A stretch of DNA of 64,000 nucleotides from Microvirga mediterraneensis (GTDB lineage Bacteria > Pseudomonadota > Alphaproteobacteria > Rhizobiales > Beijerinckiaceae), in the NCBI RefSeq assembly GCF_013520865.1, contig NZ_JACDXJ010000001.1, positions 4,511,501-4,575,500 on the forward strand, written 5' to 3'. This document shows, piece after piece, positions 52,136-61,860 of the stretch. The number at the start of each line of letters is the position of its first letter. The stretch's first letter is position 1. The notes beneath the pieces are model-generated. The model saw nothing but the letters and a program-made list of their open reading frames with translations. It was not told the DNA's origin and ran no database searches. Position numbers and translations under genes: made by a program.

Positions 52136-53233
52136 TCAGATCACGAAGAAGTCGCCTGCGCTCAAAGCCTTCTTGGGCAGCTTGGCAATGGCGATCTGCG
52201 CCTTGGAGCCCACTCCGTCAGGGTCGTAATAAAGAACGCCCTTGTCCTTGTTCCAGATGATCCGGTCATTGCTGTCGTGGGCCTTGGAGCCTGAGTAAAA
52301 AGCCTTGGCGTCGATTTTCTTAGGCGCCGCCATGGTTCCGGCCTTGCCGATCCCTTTGAACACGGCGTCGTCGAGCCAGATATCGTCGTCCTTGGCACGA
52401 AAATCCTTGATGGTGTCGAGGTTCGTCTTCTTGTTCGGCTTCGTGTTGAACACGAACGCATCCTTGCCGGCCCCGCCCGTCAGGGTGTCCTTGCCCGAGC
52501 CTCCGCTCAGGGTATCGTTGCCGCCCAGGCCGTTGAAGATATCGATATCGGCTCCGCCCACCAGATAATGGGCGAAGTCATTCCCCATCACGTTTTCACG
52601 GGCAACGTCGCCGACTTGTACCGTCAGGGTCTGGGTAAGAGAAAACCCGGTGCTCCCGACCACTTTCACGGTGATGGTATGAGCGGTGGCCTGCTCATAA
52701 TCGAGCTTGAGGCCGTCACGGACCTTGAGCTGCGCCCCTTCGAGCATGAAGCGGCCACCCGCGTCGTCGACCAGCTGGTAATGCATGGTGCCGGTATCGG
52801 TCGGGTTCGCATTGGCCAGGGATAAGTTGCCGATGAGCGCGCCCGTACCGGATGCCTCCGCGATCGGGCCAGCATGGAGGGACAGTTGCGGTGGGGCGAT
52901 ACCGGCGAAGTGGCCTTGGTAGATGGTATCACCAGAATCGGTGACGTCCGCCCAGGTCACAACCCAGCTTCCATCGCTAAGAGCCGTTACAACAGGGTGA
53001 ATCGTCTCGCTCGTCGGGTTGAATTTATTGACTCGCTCAGGCGGCCCATAGGCAATTCCCAGAGGGTTGAAGACTTGGGCAAGGACCTGCGTTCTCGATT
53101 CAACCACTGCCGACCACACGATGACCCAGCCACCGTTCGGCAGCGCGGCCACGGAGGAGCCGGTGACCTCATAGTCAAAATGAGGCATATCACCGGTGAT
53201 TTGTACTTCTTCTCCAATTCTAATGAGTGTCAT
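52136..53233 (-). CDS. RTX-type protein with beta-propeller-like repeats
   Basis: 365 residues. The N-terminus has two LxxGxWVVxW-type repeats (ALPNGGWVIVWSAVV and ALSDGSWVVTWADVT), as in FG-GAP/propeller-like exported proteins, then a cadherin-like domain (IGNLSLANANPTDTGTMHYQ). A short RTX block follows (GGNDTLSGGSGKDTLTGGAG), then the family-typical C-terminus with LDDAVFKGIG and YDPDGVGSKAQIAI. ATG 53233 was chosen over an earlier start. It lies next to rdgB on the same strand but is unrelated to it. Probably exported by a type I system outside the window. Confidence 0.85.
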   Translation of the reverse strand: MTLIRIGEEVQITGDMPHFDYEVTGSSVAALPNGGWVIVWSAVVESRTQVLAQVFNPLGIAYGPPERVNKFNPTSETIHPVVTALSDGSWVVTWADVTDSGDTIYQGHFAGIAPPQLSLHAGPIAEASGTGALIGNLSLANANPTDTGTMHYQLVDDAGGRFMLEGAQLKVRDGLKLDYEQATAHTITVKVVGSTGFSLTQTLTVQVGDVARENVMGNDFAHYLVGGADIDIFNGLGGNDTLSGGSGKDTLTGGAGKDAFVFNTKPNKKTNLDTIKDFRAKDDDIWLDDAVFKGIGKAGTMAAPKKIDAKAFYSGSKAHDSNDRIIWNKDKGVLYYDPDGVGSKAQIAIAKLPKKALSAGDFFVI

Positions 53234-53355
53234 AGGTCCCGCCTTCCTGAGAACGCACATAAACGTTATTGCGTATCATAAGGCGTGATAGCCGAAACCT
53301 TGGGCCTCGTCGAGCACCGGCCTGTGCGGGGGTGCACCCCAAGGAGATCAGGGAC

Positions 53356-53997
53356 TCATGCTCTCCTCAGACAGCCGGCCGCCAGCTTCACGAAGGCGCG
53401 GGCCCGGTGGGAGAGCCCGTCCGGCTCCGGCTTCGACCAGTCGATGCCGTGCTTCTCCTCGGATGAGATCTCCCCGAAGGTCTCGGTGAAGCCGTCCGGC
53501 TGGAACATGGGGTCGTAGCCGAAGCCCTTGGTCCCGCGCGGCGGCCACACGACCTGGCCGAACACGCGTCCCTCGAACAGTTCCTCGTGCCCGTCCGGCC
53601 AGGCGATGACGAGGGCGGAGACGAAATGCGCCCGGCGATCCGTCGCCTCCCGCTTCGAAAGCTCGCGCTCCACCCGCTCCATGGCGGCGGAAAAATCTCG
53701 CTTCGGGCCGGCCCAATCGGCCGTGAACAAGCCGGGCGCTCCATCCAAGGCATGCACGCACAGGCCGGAATCGTCGGAGAGAGCCGGCAGTCCGGTGGCC
53801 GTGGCGGCCGCATGGGCCTTGATGGCGGCGTTCTCGGCGAACATGTGCCCGGTCTCGTCGGGAACGGGCAGGCCGAGCTCGCCCGCCGAGACGGCCTCGA
53901 TGCCGAACGGGGCGAGCAGTTCCTGCATCTCCCGCAGCTTGCCCGCGTTGTGGGTCGCGATGACGACCTTGCCGGTCAGGGGGCGGTGGGTGCTCAT
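53356..53997 (-). CDS. rdgB: Non-canonical purine NTP pyrophosphatase RdgB/HAM1
   Basis: 213 residues. It hydrolyses dITP and XTP to keep deaminated bases out of DNA. Motifs: [17 protein letters not shown] at the N-terminus, [15 protein letters not shown], and [15 protein letters not shown]. The start overlaps the rph stop by four bases (ATGA at 53994-53997), so rph and rdgB are coupled. In related genomes hemW follows; here an RTX-flanked segment intervenes. Confidence 0.96.
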   Translation of the reverse strand: MSTHRPLTGKVVIATHNAGKLREMQELLAPFGIEAVSAGELGLPVPDETGHMFAENAAIKAHAAATATGLPALSDDSGLCVHALDGAPGLFTADWAGPKRDFSAAMERVERELSKREATDRRAHFVSALVIAWPDGHEELFEGRVFGQVVWPPRGTKGFGYDPMFQPDGFTETFGEISSEEKHGIDWSKPEPDGLSHRARAFVKLAAGCLRRA

Positions 53998-54707
53998 GCG
54001 ACGGCCTTCTTCTGCAGGTCCACGAGCTGCGCCACGCCGGTCTTGGCGAGCCGCAGCAGGCTCAGGAATTCCTCCTCGGAAAAGGGCTTGCCCTCGGCCG
54101 TGCCCTGCACCTCGACGATGCCGCCGGAGCCGGTGATCACGAAATTGGCGTCGGTCTCGGCGGCGGAATCCTCCGCATAGTCGAGATCGAGGACCGGCTG
54201 GCCCTTGTAGATCCCGCAGGAGATGGCGGCGACGGGCTCACGCAGAGGGTTGATCGAGATGATCGAGCGGTTCTGCATCCAGGTGAAGCAGTCGTGCAGC
54301 GCCACCCAGGCGCCGGTGATGGAGGCGGTGCGGGTGCCGCCATCGGCCTGGATCACGTCGCAATCGACCACGATCTGCTTCTCGCCGATGGCCGGCAGGT
54401 TGACGACGGCGCGGAGCGAGCGGCCGATCAGGCGCTGGATCTCCTGGGTCCGGCCCGAAGGCTTGCCGGAATTGACCTCGCGACGGGTGCGCTCGTGCGT
54501 GGCGCGGGGCAGCATGGAATATTCCGCCGTCACCCAGCCGCGTCCGGTGCCGCGCAGCCACGGCGGCCCCTTCTCCTCGAGCGACGCGGTGCAGATGACC
54601 TTCGTATTGCCGAAGGAGACGAGGCAGGAGCCTTCCGCATAGCGCGCGACGCCGCGCTCCAGGGTGACGGGACGCAGTTCGTCGGGGGCGCGGTTGGAAG
54701 GACGCAT
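53994..54707 (-). CDS. rph: Ribonuclease PH
   Basis: 237 residues. Phosphorolytic 3' exonuclease that matures tRNA ends. Motifs: [20 protein letters not shown], the [13 protein letters not shown] loop, [15 protein letters not shown] (phosphate-binding Arg) and [20 protein letters not shown]. The frame begins at ATG 54707 and a longer upstream frame is antisense to hrcA and not real. Divergent from hrcA, 147 bases away. Confidence 0.97.
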   Translation of the reverse strand: MRPSNRAPDELRPVTLERGVARYAEGSCLVSFGNTKVICTASLEEKGPPWLRGTGRGWVTAEYSMLPRATHERTRREVNSGKPSGRTQEIQRLIGRSLRAVVNLPAIGEKQIVVDCDVIQADGGTRTASITGAWVALHDCFTWMQNRSIISINPLREPVAAISCGIYKGQPVLDLDYAEDSAAETDANFVITGSGGIVEVQGTAEGKPFSEEEFLSLLRLAKTGVAQLVDLQKKAVA

Positions 54708-54854
54708 GGCGGTTTCTCCTGAAAGATCTTGCGATTCCCGCCTGTTTGAAGCGGCCAGGACGATTAGGCAAGCGCAAGGCTTGCCGAAGGGGCTTCCGAT
54801 CCGCACATAATATCGGCTTGCAGGGTGGAATTGTGAGAGCGTAGAACCCTTCGG

Positions 54855-55946
54855 ATGCATCCCACCGGTCCTTTTTCCCATCTTTCGGAAAACCGCGCCA
54901 TCGCGGAGCTGAACGACCGTTCCCGCGAGATCTTTCGCCAGATCGTCGAAAGCTATCTCATGACCGGCGAGCCCGTGGGCTCGCGCCACCTTTCCCGCAT
55001 CCTGCCGATGGCGCTTTCGCCGGCCTCGATCCGCAACGTGATGGCGGATCTGGAGGCCGCGGGGCTGATCTTTGCCCCCCATACGAGCGCCGGCCGCCTG
55101 CCGACGGAGACCGGCCTGCGCTTTTTCGTCGATGCCATGATGGAGATCGGCGACGTCACCTCCGAGGAGCGCTCGCGCATCGAGGCGCAGATGCGGGCCG
55201 CCGCCTCCGGCCATACCCTGGAGACGGCGCTCGCCGAGGCCTCGGCCCTGCTGTCGGGCGTCTCGCGCGGCGCCGGCGTCGTGGTGACATCGAAATCCAA
55301 CGCGCGCCTCAAGCACATCGAATTCGTCCGCCTGGACCCCACCCGCGCCCTGGTGGTGCTCGTCTCCGAAGACGGCTCGGTGGAAAATCGCCTCCTCGAC
55401 CTGCCCGCAGGCCTGCCGGCCGGGGCCCTGGTGGAGGCAGGCAATTTTCTCAACGCCCGCATCCAGGGCAAGACGCTCGGCGACGTCAAGCGCGAGATCC
55501 AGACCCGCCGCGAGGACATGGAGCGCGAGCTCGACGTCCTCACCGCCCGGCTCGTCGAAGCGGGGCTCGCCACCACGGTGGGACCGGCGGATTCCCGCCA
55601 ACTCATCGTGCGCGGCCAGGCCAACCTCCTCGACGACCTGAAGGCCGTGGAGGACCTGGAGCGCATCCGCCTGCTCTTCTCCGACCTGGAAACCCAAACC
55701 GACGTGATCGACCTCCTGAGCCGCGCCGAGGGCGGCGAGGGCGTGCGCATTTTCATCGGCTCGGAGAACAAGCTTTTCTCGCTCTCCGGCTCCTCGATGA
55801 TCGCCGCCCCCTTCCGTGACGGCAGTCAGAAAATCGTCGGCGTTCTCGGCGTCATAGGCCCGACACGTCTCAACTACGCCCGGATCGTCCCGATGGTGGA
55901 TTACACCGCCAAGGTGATCTCGCGCATCCTGGAACGGGGACGGTAA
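54855..55946 (+). CDS. hrcA: Heat-inducible transcription repressor HrcA
   Basis: 363 residues. The N-terminal winged HTH ([20 protein letters not shown], then [19 protein letters not shown]) and GAF-like/dimer domain with [18 protein letters not shown] are diagnostic. It represses CIRCE-containing operons such as groESL, and is kept active by GroEL. Usually followed by grpE; here grpE is at 34023, so the pair has been separated. No CIRCE element is apparent in this window. Confidence 0.96.
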   Translation: MHPTGPFSHLSENRAIAELNDRSREIFRQIVESYLMTGEPVGSRHLSRILPMALSPASIRNVMADLEAAGLIFAPHTSAGRLPTETGLRFFVDAMMEIGDVTSEERSRIEAQMRAAASGHTLETALAEASALLSGVSRGAGVVVTSKSNARLKHIEFVRLDPTRALVVLVSEDGSVENRLLDLPAGLPAGALVEAGNFLNARIQGKTLGDVKREIQTRREDMERELDVLTARLVEAGLATTVGPADSRQLIVRGQANLLDDLKAVEDLERIRLLFSDLETQTDVIDLLSRAEGGEGVRIFIGSENKLFSLSGSSMIAAPFRDGSQKIVGVLGVIGPTRLNYARIVPMVDYTAKVISRILERGR

Positions 55947-56068
55947 GGCGTCCCGTCCGTCCAACGCCGCCAGCATATGGCGGCGCCGCAGGGAACCATC
56001 CTGTCCTGACGCGTTAAACCTCCTGTCCGCGAATGCGGCCTATGTTCCCATCGATGGAGGAGGTTTCC

Positions 56069-56476
56069 TTGAAGACAGCAGCGATCATCGCCGGCGCCGG
56101 TCTCATGATGCTCGGCACCCTCGGACAGGCCCAGGCTCAGGCCAGCGGCACTCCCGGCTCCCCGTTCCCCAACGCCGCCCCGCATGAGATCCAGACGATC
56201 AACGGCGTGCCCTGCCGCACCATCCTCGACCGCGAGAGCAACACGCGCATCCCGGTTCAATGCGCCAGTCAGGCCGGCATGGTCGGCATGGACCCGACGA
56301 CAACCGGCAGCGTTCTCGTGGCTCCGGCCGGACAGGCTCCTGTGTCCGGCACGCCGGCCTCCGCCTTCCCCACGGCCGCCCCGCATGAAATCCGGGTCAT
56401 CAACGGCGTTCCCTGCCGCACCGTCCTGGTCCAGGGGACGGACCAGCGCGTCCCCGTGGAATGCGCTATGCGGTAA
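56069..56476 (+). CDS. Exported two-module Cys-repeat protein (copy 1)
   Basis: 135 residues if started at TTG 56069, seven bases after GGAGGAGG. This start is supported by the paralogue at 56722, which has the same AGGAGGTTCC spacing before ATG and the same N-terminal KT. The signal peptide (KTAAIIAGAGLMMLGTLGQA) is followed by two copies of a 40-residue module, each with PHEIxxINGVPCRT and a closing RxPVxCA. The two cysteines per module probably form a disulfide in the periplasm. Function unknown. An earlier in-frame start at 56033 would spoil the signal peptide. Confidence 0.7.
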   Translation: MKTAAIIAGAGLMMLGTLGQAQAQASGTPGSPFPNAAPHEIQTINGVPCRTILDRESNTRIPVQCASQAGMVGMDPTTTGSVLVAPAGQAPVSGTPASAFPTAAPHEIRVINGVPCRTVLVQGTDQRVPVECAMR

Positions 56477-56721
56477 GCTCTCCGCAGCTTCCGGCAGGTG
56501 CGGATGTCCGCCTCCGCACCTGACGGGATCTTCGACATTGCCCCGACACGCCAGACCGACGGCGATTCTTTCGCACCGGTCCCCGTGAGATCACACGGCC
56601 CCTCGAAGGGGATGCAAGCTCCCTTTCGAGGCATGTTGCCCCGGACGGACAACCTCCTATCTCCAGAGCGTCAACCTCTGCCGTAAGAGTGGCTCTTTCG
56701 CCCTGAACCCAGGAGGTTCCT

Positions 56722-57114
56722 ATGAAGACGCTCTCGGTTGCCGCGATCGCCGGCCTCATGGGGCTCGGCGCCCCTGGCTTTGCCCAGGCCCAGGCTGGCG
56801 GAACACCCTTTTTGCCGTTCCCCGATTCCGCCCCCCAGGAGATCCGGATTTACAACGGTGTGCCCTGCCGCACGATTCTCGACCGGGCCAGCGGAGTCAG
56901 GCTTCCGGTCCAATGCGCCGGACCGAACGGCGTGGTCGGCGTGGATCCGACCGCGACCGGCAACATCCCCGTCCCGCCGCCCTATGGGGTTCCGGGTCCC
57001 GGCGCGCCGCCCTACGCCTTCGAGAGCGATATCCAGATCATCAACGGCTTCAAGTGCCGTACCGAGTTCATCGAGGAGACGGGAGAGCGCCTCCCTGTCG
57101 AGTGCGTTCGCTGA
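56722..57114 (+). CDS. Exported two-module Cys-repeat protein (copy 2)
   Basis: 130 residues, paralogue of the preceding gene. Signal peptide [20 protein letters not shown], then two modules ([20 protein letters not shown] ... RLPVQCA, and [20 protein letters not shown] ... RLPVECV). A Pro/Gly spacer joins them. Both copies share Cys spacing and signal style but the second has lost some of the first module's similarity. They are 245 bases apart on the same strand, without a clear terminator. I do not recognise the family; the module looks like a small disulfide-bonded periplasmic domain. Confidence 0.75.
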   Translation: MKTLSVAAIAGLMGLGAPGFAQAQAGGTPFLPFPDSAPQEIRIYNGVPCRTILDRASGVRLPVQCAGPNGVVGVDPTATGNIPVPPPYGVPGPGAPPYAFESDIQIINGFKCRTEFIEETGERLPVECVR

Positions 57115-57242
57115 TCCCCTCCTCTTTTCCTCTGCGAGCCCGAGCTTTCCGCCTGCGCCGACCCGATACGCCCGGCGGCCTCCCTTGGCTTTGGGGGCCG
57201 CCCCTGCTATTGCGGCCTGAACATTCTTATATTTGCAGTATT

Positions 57243-59048
57243 ATGACCGCTCGCACCTTCGACAACATCCGCAACTTCTCCATCGTGGCCCATATCGACC
57301 ACGGCAAGTCGACGCTCGCCGACCGCCTGATCCAGACCACGGGGGCGCTGACGGCCCGCGAGATGACGGAACAGGTGCTCGATAACATGGATATCGAGCG
57401 CGAGCGGGGCATCACCATCAAGGCCCAGACCGTCCGCCTGGAATACAAGGCCCAGGACGGCAAGACCTATATCCTGAACCTGATGGACACTCCCGGCCAC
57501 GTGGACTTCGCCTACGAGGTTTCCCGGTCGCTCGCCGCCTGCGAGGGCTCGCTGCTGGTGGTGGACGCCTCGCAAGGGGTGGAGGCGCAGACGCTCGCCA
57601 ACGTCTATCAGGCTATCGACGCCAATCACGAGATCGTGCCAGTCCTCAACAAGATCGACCTGCCCGCCGCCGATCCGGACCGGATCAAGGAGCAGATCGA
57701 GGAGGTAATCGGCATCGACGCCTCGGACGCGGTGCCGATCTCGGCGAAGACCGGCCTCAACATCGAGGGCGTGCTGGAAGCCATCGTCAAGAAGCTTCCG
57801 CCGCCGAAAGGCGACCCGGACGCGCCGCTCAAGGCTCTCCTGGTCGATTCCTGGTACGATGCCTATCTCGGCGTGGTCGTGCTGGTGCGCATCGTCGACG
57901 GCACCATGAAGAAGGGCCAGACCATCAAGATGATGGGCACGGGTGCTTCCTACGGCCTCGACCGCGTCGGCGTGTTCAACCCGAAGATGACCGAGCTGGC
58001 GCAGCTCGGCCCCGGCGAAGTCGGTTTCTTCACCGCCTCGATCAAGGAAGTCGCCGATACCCGCGTCGGCGACACCATCACGGACGAACGCAAGCCCACG
58101 GCGGAAGCGCTGCCGGGCTTCAAGCCCGTGCAGCCGGTGGTGTTCTGCGGCCTCTTCCCCGTCGATGCGGCCGATTTCGAGAACCTGCGCGGCGCCATGG
58201 GCAAGCTGCGTCTCAACGACGCGAGCTTCTCCTACGAGATGGAGACCTCCGCCGCGCTGGGCTTCGGCTTCCGCTGCGGCTTCCTCGGGCTCCTGCATCT
58301 CGAGATCATCCAGGAGCGCCTCGAGCGCGAGTTCAACCTCGACCTCATCTCCACTGCGCCTTCCGTGGTCTATCACCTGCGCATGCGCGACGGCTCGATC
58401 CGGGAGCTGCACAACCCGGCCGACATGCCGGACGTCATGCAGATCGAGGCCATCGACGAGCCGTGGATCCGCGCCACGATCCTCACGCCCGACGATTACC
58501 TCGGCGCCGTGCTCAAGCTCTGTCAGGACCGTCGCGGTGTGCAGATCGACCTCAACTATGTCGGCAAGCGCGCCATGGTGGTCTACGATCTGCCGCTCAA
58601 CGAGGTGGTGTTCGACTTCTACGACCGCCTGAAATCGGTGTCGAAGGGCTACGCTTCCTTCGACTATCACATCTCCGATTACCGTGAGGGCGACCTCGTG
58701 AAGATGTCGGTTCTGGTCAACGGCGAGCCCGTGGACGCGCTGTCCATGCTCGTGCACCGCACCCGCGCCGAAGGCCGCGGCCGCGCCATGTGCGAGAAGC
58801 TGAAAGAGCTGATCCCGCCGCACATGTTCCAGATCCCGGTTCAGGCCGCCATCGGCGGCAAGATCATTGCCCGCGAGACCATCCGCGCCCTGCGCAAGGA
58901 CGTGACCGCCAAGTGCTACGGCGGCGACGCTTCCCGCAAGCGCAAGCTCCTCGACAAGCAGAAGGAAGGCAAGAAGCGGATGCGCCAGTACGGCAAGGTC
59001 GACATCCCGCAGGAGGCCTTCATCGCCGCGCTGAAGATGGACAACTGA
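57243..59048 (+). CDS. lepA: Translation elongation factor 4 (LepA)
   Basis: 601 residues, complete. GTPase domain with [14 protein letters not shown] P-loop ([15 protein letters not shown]), DTPGHVDF and [11 protein letters not shown]; then domains II, III and V and the LepA-specific C-terminus ([36 protein letters not shown]). It back-translocates stalled ribosomes and helps under ionic stress. ATG 57243 begins the conserved N-terminus. It ends at a strong terminator 31 bases after the stop. Confidence 0.98.
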   Translation: MTARTFDNIRNFSIVAHIDHGKSTLADRLIQTTGALTAREMTEQVLDNMDIERERGITIKAQTVRLEYKAQDGKTYILNLMDTPGHVDFAYEVSRSLAACEGSLLVVDASQGVEAQTLANVYQAIDANHEIVPVLNKIDLPAADPDRIKEQIEEVIGIDASDAVPISAKTGLNIEGVLEAIVKKLPPPKGDPDAPLKALLVDSWYDAYLGVVVLVRIVDGTMKKGQTIKMMGTGASYGLDRVGVFNPKMTELAQLGPGEVGFFTASIKEVADTRVGDTITDERKPTAEALPGFKPVQPVVFCGLFPVDAADFENLRGAMGKLRLNDASFSYEMETSAALGFGFRCGFLGLLHLEIIQERLEREFNLDLISTAPSVVYHLRMRDGSIRELHNPADMPDVMQIEAIDEPWIRATILTPDDYLGAVLKLCQDRRGVQIDLNYVGKRAMVVYDLPLNEVVFDFYDRLKSVSKGYASFDYHISDYREGDLVKMSVLVNGEPVDALSMLVHRTRAEGRGRAMCEKLKELIPPHMFQIPVQAAIGGKIIARETIRALRKDVTAKCYGGDASRKRKLLDKQKEGKKRMRQYGKVDIPQEAFIAALKMDN

Positions 59049-59078
59049 TCGCGGCATCGTTTCACCCGAGAATGCCTT

Positions 59079-59113
59079 GAAAAGCGTGCCGGCATCACCG
59101 GCACGCTTTTTTG
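59079..59113 (+). terminator. Terminator of lepA
   Basis: AAAAGCGTGCCGG, loop CATCA, CCGGCACGCTTTTTT. A 9-bp GC-rich stem with a T-run; the A-run before it could also serve the minus strand, but no minus-strand gene ends here. Confidence 0.9.
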
Positions 59114-59312
59114 TTCGAGCCACTCATGGACGGGGCCGGGAACCCGATCCGGAAGCCCGAGTTCAACACAGGCAAGGGGCCACGGTCTGACGAACGGTCG
59201 TATGCTGAAGGAACGGAGTCGTCGGACGCCGGGCTTCGGCACGTCCATGCCGGCCGAACCCTTCGAAACCGCACATCCGAGCCACAGGATCTCGCTTCGT
59301 AAAGGAGAGCCC

Positions 59313-60548
59313 ATGCCTTCGTCCCTGCGGGCCACGCTGCCGACGCTTTTCGCCCTTCTTTTCGGCTACGCTCTCATGCAGATCGGCAATACCCTGCAGG
59401 GCACGCTGCTCAGCGTGCGCGGGAGCATCGCGCAGTTCACGCCGACGGAAATCGGCGCCGTGGGCTCCGCCTTCTGGGGCGGGATCGTGGTGGGATCCCT
59501 TTACGCCGGGCGCGTGATCCAGCAGGTCGGTCATACGCGGACCTTCGCCGCCCTGGCAGCGATCGCGGCCTCGACGGCCCTGCTGCATCTCCTCGTGATC
59601 AATCCGCCCGTCTGGATCGCCGCCCGTGCCGTGACCGGATTCTGCTTCGCCGGGCTGTTCATCGTCGTCGAGAGCTGGCTCAACGCCTCGGCCGACGCGC
59701 GGACGCGCGGCCAGGTTCTCAGCGTCTACGGGATGACAGGCCTGATCGCCGGAATCGGCGGGCAGCTGCTCTTGCCCGCAGGCGATCCGAACGGCTATCG
59801 GCTGTTCTGCTTCGTCGCCATCCTCATCTGCCTCGCCCTCGTGCCGACGGCCCTGTCGCGGGCCTCCGCGCCGGCCCATGCGGTCAGCGACACGAAGATC
59901 AACCTGATGCAGCTCTACAGGCAATCGCCCTTCGGCGTGGTGGCTGCGGTTCTCTGCGGCATCACCACGAGTTCGTTCTTCGCGCTCGGCCCGATCTGGG
60001 CCCAGGAGCGCGGGCTCGATACGACGGAGATCGCCATCTTCATGGCCTGCGGCACCCTGGGCGGCTTCGCCACCACCTATCCTCTCGGCTGGCTCTCGGA
60101 CCGCATGGACCGGCGCCATGTGATCATCGGCGCGTCAGGCATGGCGGCAGCCATCCTTCTCGCGCTCATCCACTTCGTGCCGCCGACGGTGCCCGCATGG
60201 CTGCTTTTCCTCTATGTCGCCATCTTCGGCGGCAGCGTGATCCCGACCTACAGCATCGTGACGGCTCATGTGAACGACATGGTGAAGCCCGGCGAATTCG
60301 TGGCCGCCGCCGGCGGCCTCCTCATCCTGCAAGGCATCGGCGCAGCCATCGGCCCGGTGATCTCGGGCATGGCCATGACGGAACTCGGACGGCTCGGACT
60401 TCTCTATGTCGTCATCACCGCCCAGGCCCTCATGGCGATCTGGGGCGCCTATCGCAGCCTGCAGCGCGCCGCGCCTGCAACCGAGGAGAAGGAAACCTTC
60501 GTTCCGGAACCCGTCGTACCCGTGGGAACGCGGCTGGAGGCGCATTGA
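59313..60548 (+). CDS. MFS transporter
   Basis: 411 residues, about twelve transmembrane helices in two bundles. The first bundle starts LPTLFALLFGYALMQIGNTL, and the family motif in the loop between helices 2 and 3 is seen as GRVIQQVGHTRTFAA. The second half repeats it near YPLGWLSDRMDRRHVIIGAS. It resembles the YcaD/YfkF-like uncharacterised branch of the superfamily; substrate unknown. ATG 59313 follows AAAGGAGAGC. Convergent with arsC, 20 bases apart. Confidence 0.9.
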   Translation: MPSSLRATLPTLFALLFGYALMQIGNTLQGTLLSVRGSIAQFTPTEIGAVGSAFWGGIVVGSLYAGRVIQQVGHTRTFAALAAIAASTALLHLLVINPPVWIAARAVTGFCFAGLFIVVESWLNASADARTRGQVLSVYGMTGLIAGIGGQLLLPAGDPNGYRLFCFVAILICLALVPTALSRASAPAHAVSDTKINLMQLYRQSPFGVVAAVLCGITTSSFFALGPIWAQERGLDTTEIAIFMACGTLGGFATTYPLGWLSDRMDRRHVIIGASGMAAAILLALIHFVPPTVPAWLLFLYVAIFGGSVIPTYSIVTAHVNDMVKPGEFVAAAGGLLILQGIGAAIGPVISGMAMTELGRLGLLYVVITAQALMAIWGAYRSLQRAAPATEEKETFVPEPVVPVGTRLEAH

Positions 60549-60568
60549 GCGCCTCCAGTTCGCCGATA

Positions 60569-60994
60569 TCATGCTACGCCGATGCGCCGTCCCGAAGCAT
60601 CGATCACCGGCTCGCCGTCCTCCTTGACGAACTCGCCCTGCTGCGGGGGCAGGATGTCGATCACGGCCTCGGACGGGCGGCAGAGCCTGACGCCCAGGGG
60701 CGTGACCACGATGGGCCGGTTGATCAGGATCGGATGCACCATCATCGCGTCGAGGAGCTGGTCGTCGCTCACGGAGGGATCATCGAGGCCGAGGTCCGCA
60801 TAAGGCGTTCCCTTCTCGCGGATCACGTCGCGGACGCTCACGCCCATGCTCGCGACCAACTGGCGCAGTAGCAGGCGCGTCGGCGGCGTCTTCAGGTATT
60901 CGATGATATGCGGTTCGATCCCGGCATTGCGGATCAGCCCCAAGGTGTTGCGGGACGTTCCGCATTGCGGGTTGTGGTAGATGATCACGTCCAT
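60569..60994 (-). CDS. arsC: Arsenate reductase, glutaredoxin-dependent ArsC type
   Basis: 141 residues. Active-site Cys11 in IIYHNPQCGTSRNTL, with the ArsC-typical arginines in LINRPIVVTPLG and VRLCRPSE. It reduces arsenate to arsenite using glutathione and glutaredoxin. The start ATG 60994 follows GGAAGG. No arsR, arsB or acr3 gene is nearby, so efflux must be encoded elsewhere; single arsC genes also occur as general ArsC-fold proteins. Confidence 0.93.
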   Translation of the reverse strand: MDVIIYHNPQCGTSRNTLGLIRNAGIEPHIIEYLKTPPTRLLLRQLVASMGVSVRDVIREKGTPYADLGLDDPSVSDDQLLDAMMVHPILINRPIVVTPLGVRLCRPSEAVIDILPPQQGEFVKEDGEPVIDASGRRIGVA

Positions 60995-61080
60995 GGTCGG
61001 CCCTTCCAGTTGCGTGAAACCGTCCCTTGTCATGCCATCCGATGTCAAGGAGGGCGAACTGCCGCCCTGTTCGCGAAAGG

Positions 61081-61692
61081 TCAGCCCTGGCAGGCTGCCC
61101 TGCCCTGCACCTTCAACCGCGTCAGGAGCCGCCCTGCGAGAGCGTCATAGGCCTCGCGACTTTCCACGCCCGAGAGAGACAATTCGAGTACCCAATCGCT
61201 CGATAGCGGCATGATCAGGGTTTCGACCGTCATGGCGTGCGACGCCGTCGGCAGGCTGGCGTCGATCCAGGTCGCGGACCACCGGGTCGCCCCCGCCTCC
61301 GAAGTCAGAGAAACGGATTGGGCCGGTCGTCCCAGCATTTCCTCGAAATCCCGCTGCAGGGCCGCGGCGTCGCGGATCGCCAGATCGGACTGCGGCATGT
61401 CGCGAAGCTCCTCCGCCGAGCGGAAGCCGATCGAGAGATCCGCATTCGACACGACGGCTTTCAGGCCGACTTCCGTGAGATGCCATTCCTCCGGCAGGAC
61501 AAAGGAGAAGCAGAGATCCGGCGCGACTTTGCCGGAAACCTGCGTCTGGTGGGAGGCTGCGTCGAAACGCGCCTGGATGGCCTCGGTCCCGTCGATCCTG
61601 TCGAGCGGGTCATTGACGGCGTACGCCATGGGAGCAACGGCAAGTCCTATCACGAGAGCGATCGCGCCCGGCCATACTCCCCGCCACATCAT
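61081..61692 (-). CDS. Exported hypothetical protein
   Basis: About 203 residues. The N-terminus (WRGVWPGAIALVIGLAVAPM, ending AYA) is a signal peptide. The mature protein starts VNDPLDRIDGTEAIQARFDA and has one Cys near DLCFSF and one near the end. No motif I recognise. ATG 61692 is my choice (GGAGGG lies 13 bases upstream); GTG 61701 is an alternative. It lies downstream of the TRAP-type binding protein gene, 168 bases away, and could share its transcript. Confidence 0.7.
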   Translation of the reverse strand: MMWRGVWPGAIALVIGLAVAPMAYAVNDPLDRIDGTEAIQARFDAASHQTQVSGKVAPDLCFSFVLPEEWHLTEVGLKAVVSNADLSIGFRSAEELRDMPQSDLAIRDAAALQRDFEEMLGRPAQSVSLTSEAGATRWSATWIDASLPTASHAMTVETLIMPLSSDWVLELSLSGVESREAYDALAGRLLTRLKVQGRAACQG

Positions 61693-61860
61693 GCTAGCCA
61701 CGGAACCCTCCAAGGGAATGAACCCTCACTCCTAAGGAAACGCCCGGGAACTGCACAGGTTGCCTCGAAATCCGGCAGCACGACATCGGCGCCCATGCGC
61801 GGCCGTTCGATAGGAAAGGCGGGCCGAAACCCGCCTTCCCTTTTCTGCTCTCGCCTGCGA

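Noticed and set aside
57207..59123. A 638-codon open frame opposite lepA
   Set aside because: Antisense to complete LepA; no protein family features.
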